64,000 nucleotides of DNA from Lasiodiplodia sp. COLG20. Lineage: Eukaryota > Ascomycota > Dothideomycetes > Botryosphaeriales > Botryosphaeriaceae. The stretch spans positions 3,100,001 through 3,164,000 of the forward strand of contig VNWV01000003.1 in assembly GCA_009801085.1 (NCBI GenBank). The letters are read 5' to 3'. Below, one piece after another: positions 1 to 11,163 of the stretch; positions within the stretch are counted from its first letter, which is position 1, and the number at the start of each line of letters is the position of its first letter. The translations under genes and the position numbers were made by a program. The notes under the pieces are model-generated. The model searched no databases. It worked only from the letters and a program-made list of their open reading frames with translations, and was not told the origin of the DNA.

Positions 1-20
1 ATGAGGTGCTAGAAACTTAC

Positions 21-719
21 CTGCTGCGCTAGAATCCCACTCACCAAGCTTTTGAACGGATCCACCTCTTCCTGCAGCCCCTCAGGCGAAAAGTGCTTAC
101 ACGGATGCTTTTCGATAACCGCCTTTAGTCTCGGGTCGACCTTAATCAAATGCGCACACGCCATTTCAAGCAAATTCTCTGTCGTCGTCTCGGGCAAAAG
201 CGTCGTGCCCGCCGCCTCTGCCGGTGCAACCTCGCTCGCCTCGGGCACATCGGCCGTGTACGCGACCACGCGTGATCCGCCCGGCGTTGACAACGGCGCG
301 TTGGTGGCGTGTGGCTCCGCAAGGCGCGCCTTCCGACTACGCTTAGGAGGAGCTGCATCGGTGTCTACGGCGCTGAGTGGCGAGGACGATGCTATCAGTC
401 CGACAGCCGAGGGCGTAGGGGTGAATGGTGGAGGCTTGGATGGAGATGGGCCATCATTGACGGTTTTGCGTCGCTTAGTGGTGGGAGTTAGAGGTGTGAC
501 GAAGACATTGGCATCCGCTTTTTCAGTTGCGGTTGGACCGGAGAGAGTAGGCTCTGCGGTCGAGTCGACGCTCTTCGAGGGTCGGCCGCGTTTCTTGCCT
601 GGGGACCGGACAACGGTATCGAGCCCATTGGTCTTCTTGCTCACTTTAGGTTTCGAAATAGGAGCTTGGATATCAGGCTGACTGGCTTGGATGCGGGCAG
701 ATCTTCTGACGGACGACAT
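21..719 (-). CDS. MAG1: DNA-3-methyladenine glycosylase (HhH-GPD), first exon only
   Basis: The first 233 codons of an alkyl-base DNA glycosylase of base excision repair are visible; the rest lies off the left edge. The N-terminal ~170 residues are low-complexity, rich in Lys/Arg/Ser/Thr/Pro (AT-hook-like KKRGRPSK near residue 43, bipartite-NLS-like blocks). The last ~50 residues match the start of the HhH-GPD fold of the AlkA/MAG family (HLIKVDPRLKAVIEKHPCK, then DPFKSLVSGILAQQ). The exon stops at a clean donor (CAG then GTAAGT, intron from 20) in phase 0, just where family members continue with VSG. I chose ATG 719 (MSSVRRSAR) as start. An in-frame ATG at 848 would add 43 residues rich in Arg/Ser and poor in acidic residues, resembling a mitochondrial presequence. 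Family call is strong; the start is uncertain. Confidence 0.8.
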
Positions 720-1452
720 GGTGGCGAAAAGAGCTGGGTAATTTTGCTGGTTGAAAAGCAAGGGTGCAATTACCGTTGATTGGCGATCAAGACCGAGGCG
801 CAAAGAGACTGACGACTTGGAAGTGGCAAGGCGTGAGTGTCGAAACATGAGGAAAGGTGCTTGACGCGGCAAGGTTGGAGGCGCGACGGAAATGACGTGG
901 TCGCGGGGAACCGGTTCTCGCGAAGTCACATGCTCTGCTGCTGCCTGAAATTGAATCCGTAAGCTGCCTCATCCTTGGCGCATTATTAATTGCCGACTCT
1001 ACGATAGGTGATTGGATGGCGCTGCCTGTTCGCGGGCGTACGGAACCTAGAGGGTGATGGGGATGGGAATCGACTACAATTATCCGAACCGATGACCGCC
1101 GACGCCAGTAAATGGCAAGTACATCAAACGTAATTTCAAGATGCATGCTCAGCAATGGCAATCTGTCTTTGGATTGGCGACTGCAACAATTACATGCGTT
1201 TTTTGACCTGCTGCGACAAGACTTGCCTGACCATACACTTGCTCTTTCCGAGAACTGGCTCCGCTGAGGAACACATCTGCATGTTCGCGTAACAGCGTAG
1301 ATCCATAGGAGACGAAAACCTTCCATTCGCCGTTTCTCTTTGGTAGTGTACAGTCTAAAGCACAAGGGACTGCGGCGACACCTGTTCTGGCTAGCACCTT
1401 CTGTCTATACATGTGTGCTTTTCTCCATGCTCCCTTCTTGCGCGCTTGGTAT
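720..1452. other. Intergenic: 5' region of the glycosylase and 3' flank of QCR7
   Basis: This holds the upstream region of the glycosylase (including the alternative ATG at 848) and the QCR7 3' flank. Open frames here on the minus strand have no recognisable protein character. I see no RNA gene or repeat. Confidence 0.5.
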
Positions 1453-2112
1453 CTATGACCTCTTCGCCGGCTTCTTGACGACCATGGCCTCCAGATCCTC
1501 ACGCTCCTTGATCTCGGCCTCGATCTCGGCGATGATGGGGCTCAGGTAGGGAGTGTCCTGTGAGACATCAGCGAGCCGCGTCTTATTCCCAATGGCAGGT
1601 CGGATCCATTGCGTACCTCCTCAGGCTTGGTCTGCTGCTCTTTGGGCAAAAGCTGGTGCGCCAGCGAGCACTTTGTTCCCATTAGCCGATAATCTTCACC
1701 CGCAGTCTTTACGCTGCTCATCGTACCTGGAAAGCGCGGCGCATGCGGAAGACACGGTCGTAGGCCTCCTTGGGGGGAAGGCGCTTGAGAGCCAGCTGAA
1801 CAGTCTCAGACTCCTCGGGGATCAGGTCGTCGGCTCTGCGGAGAGAAAGGCGTTAGACATGGTCGGACGCGGCGTTCGCGGCGGGACGTGGAGGGCTAGC
1901 AGCAGGCCATTGGTCGCTACCGAGGGGGCCATACCTCAGGCCGAGCTTGCGGTAGCCGGCGAGCTGCGATGCGAGATGGGTCAGCGGGCGGTGCTGGCGG
2001 TGCCGGGGCGGACGACGGGACATACGTCGGTGTACCAGTTGGAGAGCGGCTGGAACCACCCGCGCAACCAGGGGCGCTTGACGATGAAGCTGGAGAGAGA
2101 AGGGGTGCTCAT
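1453..2112 (-). CDS. QCR7: Cytochrome b-c1 complex subunit 7 (QCR7, 14 kDa subunit)
   Basis: Five exons: 2026-2112, 1935-1963, 1727-1835, 1617-1670, 1453-1557, giving 127 residues, the usual length of fungal Qcr7. This is a small matrix-side subunit of ubiquinol:cytochrome c reductase in the inner mitochondrial membrane, needed for complex III assembly around cytochrome b. Family landmarks read through every junction: FIVKRPWLRGWFQPLSNWY, then AGYRKLGLRADDLIPEE, LALKRLPPKEAYDRVFRMRR, LAHQLLPKEQQTKPEEDTPYL and SPIIAEIEAEIKEREDLE at the C-terminus. The introns (62, 99, 56 and 59 nt) interrupt a gene of only 384 coding bases, and exon 2 is just 29 nt. It is divergent from the mitochondrial NAD carrier, so two mitochondrial genes share a 647 bp promoter region. 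Exon structure is certain to within a few bases because protein similarity is dense. Confidence 0.95.
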
Positions 2113-2759
2113 TGTGACGATGCGGCGCGGGCGGGCGTGGGAGTGGAGATGCGGGCGTGCTCGAGGCTCTGCGGCTGGTAGCAAATGCTCATCAGAAGTT
2201 CGACGTCGACACCGGGCGAGGAAGGGCTTGGCGTCAGGGCTTCGCGCGCGCGCTCATTGGACGACGCCGTCGGCCGATTTCGCCGGTTCTAAGCGTGTGG
2301 CTCTCGGTGCCATGGAGCTCGTGGCCGGTGTCCTGCAGCACGCGTCGCACATGCCCCGGCCACCAGCATGGTCCATTTTCCTCTAGCTCCAATCAACCCC
2401 CCCACCCACCCACCGAACCCAGGCGCTTCTGACGTCCGCCGCCCGCGCGCTCATTGTCCGCAACCCACGACAGGACGCGATATTCCGCCAAACCGCCTCC
2501 TTTCACGTCGCTCATCCGCAGTGTGCCCCGCGCTGCCAGAACCGCCCGCCGCCGCCATCCTCCCACCACTCCGCCGACCTCGCTATCCACAAATTTCCGA
2601 AGATTGTCAATGGATACCACCGTCAACCGCTGACCCTCAAGTGCCGCGGGGCCGCACACTGCGGAGGCGCCTACACCGGGAGGTGCGGCTCCATCTACTT
2701 GAGAGTGCATGAAAACAAGAGCGCCGCCCGCTTACTAAATCGCAGGCGCGCTTGCCAAA
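2113..2759. promoter_or_regulatory. Shared divergent promoter region QCR7 / NAD carrier
   Basis: This 647 bp interval lies between the two divergent start codons and must hold both promoters. The right part is C-rich (repeated CCACCC/CCCCCC around 2397-2417). I see no convincing TATA box or conserved operator. Confidence 0.4.
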
Positions 2760-3969
2760 ATGACGACTCCAACTTCCACCGCGCCAGCGACTACCACCGC
2801 CCACAATGGCCGCACGATGCCGAAAAGCGTGGCCACCTATTTCGCCCGCCTACCGCCTTCATCCATCAACAGCTTCTGCGGCGCCATGGCTGGCGTAGCT
2901 TCTGGCATCGTAACCTGTCCGCTCGACGTCATCAAGACGAAGCTGCAAGCACAGGGGGCTTTCCGCCGCCCGAACAACGGCGCAAAAATCTCTCCCTCGA
3001 AAGCACTATACCACGGCCTCTTCGGAACAGCGAGAGTCATTTGGCGTGAGGATGGCGTGCGTGGCATGTATCGAGGTCTCGGGCCCATGCTGCTCGGCTA
3101 CCTCCCAACATGGGCTGTGTATATGAGCGTATACGAAGGGTCCAAAGACCTCTACTACAACAACATAGGTGCGTCATCGGTCGCCCTACATGGCTGTGTA
3201 TCTGACTGACACTCGTGGAGACAACAAGTGGGTCGCCCGCGTCTGCGCGTCCATCACAGCCGGTGCCTGCTCCACCATAACAACAAACCCTATATGGGTC
3301 ATCAAGACCCGCCTAATGTCGCAGGTCAGTTCACGCGCTTCTGAGGATGTGCGGCCTCCTTGGCACTACAAAGGGACTCTCGATGCGGCTCGCAAGATGT
3401 ACCGTACCGAGGGCATTCTGGCTTTCTACTCTGGTCTGGGACCGGCTTTGCTTGGATTGACACACGTTGCGATCCAATTTCCTTTATACGAATACTTCAA
3501 GACACAGTTCACAGGACTGGAGATGGGCCAGAATACAGCTGGCGAGAGCGACACCCATACTGTTGGCATTTTGGCCGCCACTTTCCTCAGTAAGATCTGT
3601 GCGACTTCTGCAACATACCCACACGAGGTCCTCAGAACACGTCTGCAGACACAGCAGCGTACCCTACCATCACACTCGCACGAAGAAATCACCTTCAGAG
3701 GTGCGCTGGATGCGCACAATGTCAAAAGACATCCACAAGGAGCCGCGTCGTCCGACGGCATGGTTAACATACCCCGGTACCGCGGCCTCATAAAGACGTG
3801 CAAAACAATTCTCCGGGAGGAAGGATGGCAGGCATTTTACAACGGCATGGGAACGAACATGGTTCGTGCTGTCCCAGCAGCAATGACCACAATGTTGACG
3901 TTCGAGATGTTGAAGAAAGCATGCTATGAGCTGCAGAAAGCAGGCTCGGCGTCATTAGACGAGGATTGA
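2760..3969 (+). CDS. YIA6: Mitochondrial NAD+ transporter (YIA6/NDT1-type carrier)
   Basis: Two exons, 2760-3168 and 3221-3969, encode 385 residues. This is a SLC25-family inner-membrane carrier with three repeats, each marked by the family signature: PLDVIKTK near residue 54, PIWVIKTR in repeat 2 and PHEVLRTR in repeat 3. The Trp in the second signature (PIW instead of Px[DE]) and the GYLPTWAVY segment are typical of the pyridine-nucleotide/FAD/folate branch. YPHEVLRTRLQTQ favours the NAD+ transporters Yia6/Yea6 over FLX1. The N-terminal 20 residues are Thr/Ala-rich and could be a short extension. The intron (52 nt, ATAG then GTGCGT, acceptor GGAG) restores the frame into NKWVARVCAS. The substrate is inferred from subfamily features only. 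Confidence 0.88.
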
Positions 3970-4766
3970 GCACCCGATTACCAAGTGGTGAGAACTTGCA
4001 ATGCAGATACCCACAAACTGTGGTTTCATTCAAGCGCGCGATATCCGGCAGGCCCCGCATGTTGGTTGTTCGTATGTCTGTATATATACTGCATTGCGAA
4101 CCTGCTTGGCCCTTAACGTATTTGTCTGGGGCCGCTGGGGTTTCGGGCGCACCAAAGACCTGAGAGCCACGGAACAGCTCTTTGCCCCACCTTTGACAGC
4201 GCTCTGTTGTTGTTTTTTTTTTTCTTTTCTTTTGATTTCTATCCTGATTCCCTTCCAGACTGGGACATGTGGGGCCTCACCAGGAGCAAGTCTTTGTTTT
4301 TTTATTTTCCAAGGACGGCGGCAAGTCTGAACATTGGCACACGAGCGGTCTCGTTCTAAAGCAGGCAATCAAAGCGTTCCGATATTCCACCTTCTGCTCC
4401 TGTTGGACTCATTGTTTTTCTTATTTGTAATATGGAACTGTGAACATGCACGGCTGACAAAATAGATGGCGCTTGTCCCACAATATATGTCCGGGATCTA
4501 TGCTCAACTGCGCTAGAGGTCACGCGCGGACTGGTGTCGCATGAGCTAACCTACTGAATGAGCGGCGCACACTATCGAATATCAAAAGAGGTTACAGACT
4601 TTGAAAAAAAAAACCCCCCATGAATCGCTGTATTCGCATCCATCGCCCGACACACATCGAGTAATTCTATTATCGTGCGACCGAGCAAGGAGTGAACCGC
4701 CTTAGTTCCCACCAATCACCCCTTCGGCAGCGCCCACCCAGCGCACCGTACCGCCGCAGTCTTGGT
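3970..4766. other. Intergenic, NAD carrier 3' flank
   Basis: T-rich stretches (4207-4235, 4290-4310) fit a 3' UTR/poly(A) region. A short A9C6 tract lies near 4604-4619. A GTG-initiated extension of the next gene begins at 4692, but GTG is not expected as a start here. No gene seen. Confidence 0.5.
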
Positions 4767-6560
4767 ATGAGCGTGACCATGGACGGTCTTCAGAACGATT
4801 CTACGAGAGGGCGACGTTCGCGCCCTTCTAACGTGCCGGTAGAGGGAGGCAAGGCCTTGGCGTCAGTGCCGACGCTATTGAAGATCAGTCCGAAGAGAGA
4901 ACTGTGGGGCAAGTACAGGTTCCGTGATAGCGACGAGGAAGACGAGGGATGTGACGAGGAGGACGGCGGGGGCGACGAAGAAAACCAAGTCCGCTCACCT
5001 GCAGCAGCATTGCAACACGACAACAGCAACGACACCCACGCTGATGAACCAATCCTCCCGGCTCCCATTACCGTCACCAACATCACACATCCAACGCCGC
5101 GCACCCTCTCCACCAATTACAATGAAAGCAACCTGCGTAACCACCCCGCCTACTGGCGGGCCCACTTGCCTGGCTTCTCCCCAACTCAAGGCCAAAGTCA
5201 AGTCCTTCTTTCCCACCCAGACCCCGTTGATCAGCACCGAAATCAGCATTCACGAGGCTCCGTGAGCAACAAAGATCGGAGCTCCTCGTCACTGCTGCAC
5301 GAGGACAGTTGTGACGCAGCTTCGACCCCGATAGTGACTGGTAAGCAAAGACATCCGGCGGCAGAAATAGCAACGCGCGCCGGAACCGATATCGGCACTG
5401 TCGCGCGTCTGCGTCGCTTCTTTTCGACGCGGGCTAAAGTGACGAAGACAGACCAGAGGAGGGAAAGGGCAACAGCACCGGTCAGGGAGGAGGGCGAAGG
5501 GCAACCGTCAATGAAGGCAATGGGGGCGGTAATTGCAGGGGCAGAGAAGAGGGAGCAGTCGGTAATTGGGAGGGCTGTTGGCAGTGGCGGTGATATCGCT
5601 GCATCACCGCCACTGAGCAGCGCTAATCATGGGTCGATCGGCTCACAGAACAGCGGGGACAGCATCGCGGATGTGATGGACTGTGCAAGCAGCTTGGTGG
5701 CCGAGGTGAGCGGGGTAACGGCGGATATGAGTGCAGAGGTGGGCGGAGGGGAAGAAGGGGCACCGCCACTGATCATGATGCCGGATGCCGAGAAGCCGCG
5801 AAGGCAACAACTACAGGGCATGCCGCGGACTTCTCACAGAGCACAGAGAAAGAGAATTGATCCATGGAAAGGGCGTTCAACAAGATTCAGCATCCCGGGG
5901 AACGCGTTGCGCGTGCCAGCGGATTCGTTGGTTGGCCATGCTGTGAGGGTCTTGACGCGCTCAGGGACATGGCGTAAGAGCGGCAGAGACTCGCTGTTCA
6001 ACGCGTGCAAGCGGTTCAAGAGCGAGCCCGACTTGTCGCGTTCGCAGGGTCCGGCGGTGGAGGTGATTGCGCAGATGTGGGCGATGAGGAAGGGTCCGAG
6101 CGGCCCCAGTCCGCTAGCGTTGAGAGTGCTTCAATGGGTGGTGGAGAATGAAGGGTACGGTGCTGCCGCTCTTGGGAGGACGTGGGAGGGGGAGCACATT
6201 GATGATCTACCGTTGGTGAAAGCTGGGTGGTTCAGTGCGGTCACTGTTCGAGAGCAGATCAGGTTGATGGCAGTCAAGGAGCAGATGCAGGATGAATGGG
6301 AGGAGAGAGTGTGGGCGGAGACACTGGGGAAGGAGAAGAAGGATGGTGGAGATGAGGAAGAGACGAGAAGTTTGTGGAGTACAGAGTCGGTTTCTGACTC
6401 GGCGCTTTACAGGATGCGAGGGAGTAACGGGTCCAGACAAGGCATCTTCCTTAAGGACTTTGACGATCCAACGATGAAGTTCAAAATTGAGGAGTATCAG
6501 GCGCAGGTGGAGACTTTGAGAGCAAAGAGGGAAGACATGGAGTCTGGACGGTATGGGTGA
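4767..6560 (+). CDS. Uncharacterised protein, acidic and disordered N-terminal part
   Basis: A single exon of 597 residues from the first in-frame ATG. I do not recognise the family. The N-terminal ~370 residues look disordered. An acidic run (Asp/Glu-rich, DSDEEDEGCDEEDGGGDEE) lies near residues 55-73, followed by Ser/Asn/His-rich low-complexity sequence. A more folded-looking part starts near residue 365 with RKRIDPWKGRSTRFSIPG and continues as mixed helix-like sequence (PLALRVLQWVVENEGYGAA, GWFSAVTVREQIRLMAVKEQ) to the C-terminal coil-like end. No signal peptide or membrane segment is visible. It lies tandem to the NAD carrier and the EFM6-like gene with no functional hint. Coding status rests on a 1.8 kb open frame with protein-like composition. 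Confidence 0.75.
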   Translation: MSVTMDGLQNDSTRGRRSRPSNVPVEGGKALASVPTLLKISPKRELWGKYRFRDSDEEDEGCDEEDGGGDEENQVRSPAAALQHDNSNDTHADEPILPAPITVTNITHPTPRTLSTNYNESNLRNHPAYWRAHLPGFSPTQGQSQVLLSHPDPVDQHRNQHSRGSVSNKDRSSSSLLHEDSCDAASTPIVTGKQRHPAAEIATRAGTDIGTVARLRRFFSTRAKVTKTDQRRERATAPVREEGEGQPSMKAMGAVIAGAEKREQSVIGRAVGSGGDIAASPPLSSANHGSIGSQNSGDSIADVMDCASSLVAEVSGVTADMSAEVGGGEEGAPPLIMMPDAEKPRRQQLQGMPRTSHRAQRKRIDPWKGRSTRFSIPGNALRVPADSLVGHAVRVLTRSGTWRKSGRDSLFNACKRFKSEPDLSRSQGPAVEVIAQMWAMRKGPSGPSPLALRVLQWVVENEGYGAAALGRTWEGEHIDDLPLVKAGWFSAVTVREQIRLMAVKEQMQDEWEERVWAETLGKEKKDGGDEEETRSLWSTESVSDSALYRMRGSNGSRQGIFLKDFDDPTMKFKIEEYQAQVETLRAKREDMESGRYG

Positions 6561-7014
6561 TGACGATGATGCGACAATTGACCCAAGGTCGTGGTTTTTA
6601 CTTGGAAATATTACATGCAGTTTTCCTGTCGCTTCTGTCCCGAGACGGCACTGGAGCAGGGATATGTTGGACCCCCTGCAACCGTTACATGGATGATTAT
6701 CCACCTCGACAGGGATGTTATCAACGTTCGAAAATGACTTCATCAACCGACAGTGATAACATTTGCCAATCAGGAAGTTTGTCAACATGATGATTGCCCG
6801 CCTCACAAAGCTGCCGTACTTGCCGGGAAAGACAGCATTCTGCGTCGCGTTTGAATATGATACGATCGCTCGGTCTCTTCGACGGTAGGACATGTGGAAC
6901 TTTGTCGATGGTAGTTGCGACAAAAATTTTGGTAGCGCCGAAGGATATAAGAGGCGTTGACCGGCGCGGCGTCACTCTGCACCGACCTCGCACCTCTACC
7001 CCACGTCCCCCGCC
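6561..7014. other. Intergenic, upstream of EFM6-like gene
   Basis: No gene seen. The end (from 6940) is the presumed EFM6 5' UTR and promoter, with C-rich CCCCACGTCCCCCGCC just before the ATG. Confidence 0.5.
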
Positions 7015-7743
7015 ATGGCCGACGACGACGGCTTCCTCGCCAGCTTCTCGGAAGACTTTGTGCAGCTGCCGCAGTACAAAGCCGCGGGAACGTCGAGCAT
7101 CGACTTCGACGGGCTGCTCGGCTCGCCACTCAAGCTGCATGAAGATTTGAAAGGAGGATGCGGCGGCCAGCTGTGGCCCGCCGGAATGGTGCTGTCGCGC
7201 TACCTGCTGCGCCAGCACAAGCACGATCTCAACGGCCGCTCAATGTTTGTACGCCTCAGAAAGCCCGTTCCGCACGTCCCCGCCCACTGACAGCACAGAA
7301 TTGAGCTTGGTGCCGGTGGCGGACTCGTCGGCCTGGCCGTCGCCCTCGGCTGCGACCTCTCTGCCAGCGAGAAGCACCCGCTGTACATCACAGACCAGGA
7401 GCCCATGTTCGCCCTGATGCAGCAGAACACGGCCCTCAACGACCTCTCCGCCCGCGTCAAGCCGCTTATCTACGATTGGGGCTCCGCTCCACCCGCCTCT
7501 CTGCCCGTGCCGCCCGACGTCATATTGGCTGCTGACTGTGTATACTTTGAACCCGCCTTTCCGCTGCTGCAGAAGACGCTGGAGGATCTGATTGGTCCGG
7601 ATACCGTTTGCTACTTCTGCTTCAAGAAGAGGAGGAGGGCGGACATGCACTTTGTCAAGGCCATAAAGAAGACGTTTGACGTGCAGGTCGTTGAGGACGA
7701 TCCGGATAAAGACGTCTACGGGAGGGAAAACATCTTCCTGTGA
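7015..7743 (+). CDS. EFM6: EFM6-like protein-lysine N-methyltransferase (family 16)
   Basis: Two exons, 7015-7244 and 7299-7743, give 224 residues. It is a class I SAM-dependent methyltransferase of the MTF16/METTL21 group; the closest fit is EFM6, which methylates a lysine of translation elongation factor EF-1alpha in yeast. Visible landmarks are QLWPAGMVLSRYL before the Rossmann fold, motif I (IIELGAGGGLVGLAVALG), and the post-motif segment AADCVYFEPAFPLL followed by CYFCFKKRRRADMHF, typical of EFM6. The splice was decided by motif I: donor GTTTGT (after TCAAT) joined to acceptor CACAG gives RSIIELGAG. The more usual-looking GTACGC donor six bases downstream would insert FHR in place of II. 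The EF-1alpha substrate is inferred from the family. Confidence 0.87.
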
Positions 7744-8507
7744 GGATTGCCGGAATGATTCCTGGTCTGGCCATGCTGACGCAAATACAGGTTCAAAATC
7801 ACACAGCGCAAGAACTGAATGAACTAATGATGCATGCTTACCCCAAGTGTTTTCTTTCTATTTTGAAGCTCGCAAATGGAGTCTTTGGAAAGAGATGGGA
7901 AGATCAACTTTAGAAAGAAGAAAAACATGGGCTCGCTAGCCTGATGAACAATAGAGTTTACAAAAGAAGACTCAAGACCTCACCAGTGAAACCATCTTGA
8001 AGATAGTGATTATCGAGCTGGCTCTGGATGCTGAAACACTGGTTAGAAAGACACTAAGAGCAAGGCGCTGTGACGACCTCCATTGCGCTTTCGAGAACTC
8101 CCCAGAGCGCGACCGATGATGCTCAAATGATCTATCTCGGCGATGAGATGTGGCCTTCGAGTTCGCCAGCGATTCCTTCACTTCTACATTCAGATGTACT
8201 TGTCGACGTACATGGAACCGAGCCGAAGGATTCCCCGCGACGGGATACTGTCGAGGAGCTGTCGGCTGTTGGGAGGCCGACCGCGTTGCCTGCATCAACA
8301 TATAACCATTACGCGACTTGGACGCGTTCTCTCCCACAAGCCGTCGCGTCTAACGTTCTCACCTTTGCCTAACATTTCTCGTTCCACATCGTCCCCGAGG
8401 TCTCCACAGACCCTACGCTCCTCTCACCATCACTTCAAAACGCAAGACTTTACTTCTCAGCTTCCACGGCTCCGCTCTTGCGCGTCTGGGTCTTCTGTCC
8501 AGCAGCC
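7744..8507. other. Intergenic, upstream of the Arg/Ser-repeat protein
   Basis: Short frames on both strands have no recognisable products. A pyrimidine-rich stretch (8380-8460) precedes the next start codon and is probably its promoter/5' UTR. Confidence 0.5.
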
Positions 8508-11163
8508 ATGCCGGACAAACCTGTCACACGCACGCTGCGGTCGTCTGCGCGCAGCAGCGACGCCAACAACATGGAATCTTCCACGCCCATCGCGTCACCA
8601 AGCGACACACCTGTACCGCGGTCTTTGCGCTCCTCCATGCGGAACAATGGAAACACGACTTCATCCACTCCCACGGTGGCTGGTGGTTCCACCTCCACGC
8701 CAGCAACCGCGCCACCGGTCACCCGCTCCTCTGGCTGGAAGCGTAAGGTAGAAGCAACCGTGCAAAAGAACGAGCAGCTCAGCACGCCGACAACTAGTGC
8801 CACGAAGAAGAGCAAGACTGCAAACTCCAGCTCCAAAACTGGCCACTCTTTGCCAGGCAGTACCACAACGGCCCCCGCCGCTTCTGCTCCGCGCACATCG
8901 AGCCGCCTCGCGGCTATGCAGTCCGCCGTTAAGCCCGACACCTCCATGACAGATGATGACGTGGACAAGCAGAATAAGGCTGTGACGACCGGCAGCAGCG
9001 CTATGTCAACACCCGCCTCCGTTCCGCAACGCACTTCGCGCCGCATCGCTGGCCTTGGTGTGATGCAGTCCAGTATTGACACCAATCAAAAGGCGGCCGC
9101 GGACGTCGACGAAGGATCAACGCCCGCTTCGAGCAGCTCAGGTAAGAAGAGGGATAGGACTGCCACGCTATCCGATAACAATCAAGTCACGCCCGCCACT
9201 GGTCCTAGCGGCGGCCTCCGTGCTTCAAGCCGCATCAAAGAGCTCACTGCTGCCGCCGCGTCTGAGGGGAAGGCTGTCGACACACCTACTACCAGCCGTA
9301 CCAAATCAACCCCGACTACGACTGGTACGGAGAATAAAAACAAGCCCATCGCTGCGCCTAGCAGTATGTCGAAGAACGCGCCCAAGGACGACAACAAGAA
9401 GGCCGCTGACGCGGTCGCCACCATCAGCGACCAGCAAACCGCGCCTAGGAAACCATCCACGCGCCGTAACACTATCGCCACATCATTCTCTGCCCCGCCC
9501 TCCGCCACTGCAAACAGCCCCTCCACCCCCGAGAGCAGTGATGACGACGTCGAGGAAGCCCGAGGACAGCTCACGCCCACTGCCAACATCAAGACGCCGG
9601 GCGCCCCGGCCTCCTGGTCCGCCCCGATGTTCAGGCACAACGACTTGCACAAGTGGCTCATCATCAGCGACTTTGATAATTTCGCAGATGCTACTGCTGC
9701 TTTGGCGATGAGGTATGTGGATAGTGTTGGCGATGAGAACGGCGGCGGCAGTAGTGTGACAGACAGCAACAGCAGGAGCGAAATGCTGCCATTGCCGCGG
9801 AGGGTAGAGTTCATGCTTGCGTTTGATAAGCCGCAGGTGGCTCATGCAGTGAAGAGTCTAAGGGCGATGTGTGAGGCTGCAACGAGGGACATGGAAAAGC
9901 TACTTCGGGAATTGCGGGAGCTTGAGGATGTGGGTGAGGAGAAGAAGGATGAGGACGTGGTGATGTCTGAAACCCATGATGCCGGCTCTGGAGATGATGG
10001 TTTGGATGTTGTTCCCGGTGTTGTGGGAGAAGAAGCGGATACGACGGACGGTGACGGAGGTGCCGAACCTTCTGAGGCGGGAGACGATCATGGCAGCCGC
10101 ATCGGCGGTGGGCGTGAAATCAGGGCTTATATCCATGGGTAAATTCCTTCACATTATCATCACCGCCTTTTTTCACATTCTCCCCTTTCGATGTTTCCCC
10201 CTTCCCTCAATGTCTAAGCTAAACCTTACCAGTGTCGTGTACAACCTGAAGCACCCTTCCCAGCTCAAACCTGCCCGCGACGCCTTTATCGCCACCAAGA
10301 AGGTCGCTGGAACAACGGAGAGGCAGGCGCACGCTGCAGCGGAGGAAGCAGCAGGTAAGGCGCTGGCACAGCTGACTGCCGAAGTCAAGGCGCATAGCGA
10401 GGCGCCAGATAGGGTCGACGTGGTTAGGCAGAGTCCATCTTCTTCTTCTTCTACGGAAGCAGTTGCTACTTCGTCTGCTTCTACCACCACCACTACAGCA
10501 GAGGGAAGCACAGGTGCGGCCGAACAGCGTTCGTCGATCACTACACATCGCCGCCTGTCGTCCCGTAGGGCTACCGCGTCCACCGACACCTCTTCCTCGT
10601 CGATCGTCCCGCAACACCCCAGCTCATCTCCCGGCGCGGTTGGTAACGAAGACGAGCAGCAGCAGCAGCAGCAGCAGACGGCCAGCTCTGATGACGGTGA
10701 CGTGGACATGATGGACCCTTTCATTGAGCAACCGGTCTCTACGTTGGCGGATACCTCGAACGCCAAGCGCGGTAAGGGTGTTGAGCACGAATTCCCGCTC
10801 CCTTCGTCCGTCGCGGAGCTTGTGAAGCATCACCGAAGCAAGCCAATCACGAAGATGAGTGCGCGGCAGATGCGCAACGAGATTATGCGCAAGTGTTCGC
10901 TGAGAGAGAGGTTGGTTGTGGAGGCATGGAGGCTGAGGGCTTTGGTGGCGGCGGCGAGGACGAGGAGAGATGAGCAAAATGAGCAAAGCGAGCCTGAGAG
11001 TGAGTTGAGCGGGGAGGATCATTCTGATGGCCCGTCGGCGCAGCTCAGGGACGGAATGACGACGAGCGAGGAGAGAGGTGTGGATAAGGAGTTGTTGGCG
11101 TTGGCGGAGAGTGTGTTTGGTGGACAGAGCGACGAAGATAAGGATATGACGGATGTTGATTAA
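8508..11163 (+). CDS. Uncharacterised disordered protein with repeated Arg/Ser motifs
   Basis: Two exons, 8508-10138 and 10233-11163 (94 nt intron, GTAAAT...CCAG), encode 853 residues from ATG 8508 (MPDKPVTR). I do not recognise the family. The first ~360 residues are Ser/Thr/Pro/Ala-rich and contain at least six related basic motifs about 40-70 residues apart: RTLRSSAR, RSLRSSMR, RSSGWKRK, RTSSRLAAMQS, RTSRRIAGLGVMQS and RASSRIKEL. A short folded-looking block (HKWLIISDFDNFADATAALA, then a Glu/Arg-rich coil) precedes the intron. After it come poly-Q (seven CAG/CAA codons near 10655-10677), Ser runs and a helical region (VAELVKHHRSKPITKMSARQ). The frame change at 10138/10233 requires the intron. 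A nuclear or chromatin role would be a guess. Confidence 0.72.
10655..10678 (+). repeat. CAG trinucleotide run coding poly-glutamine
   Basis: GAGCAGCAGCAGCAGCAGCAGCAG-type run within exon 2 of the Arg/Ser-repeat protein gene, encoding about seven consecutive Gln. Likely length-variable between strains. Confidence 0.8.

Noticed and set aside
52..681. 209-codon plus-strand frame opposite the DNA glycosylase exon
   Set aside because: It is the antisense shadow of low-complexity Ser/Pro/Lys coding sequence; the minus strand carries clear glycosylase motifs.
1553..2386. 277-codon plus-strand frame across QCR7
   Set aside because: Runs through QCR7 exons and introns on the wrong strand; the minus-strand spliced product matches Qcr7 throughout.
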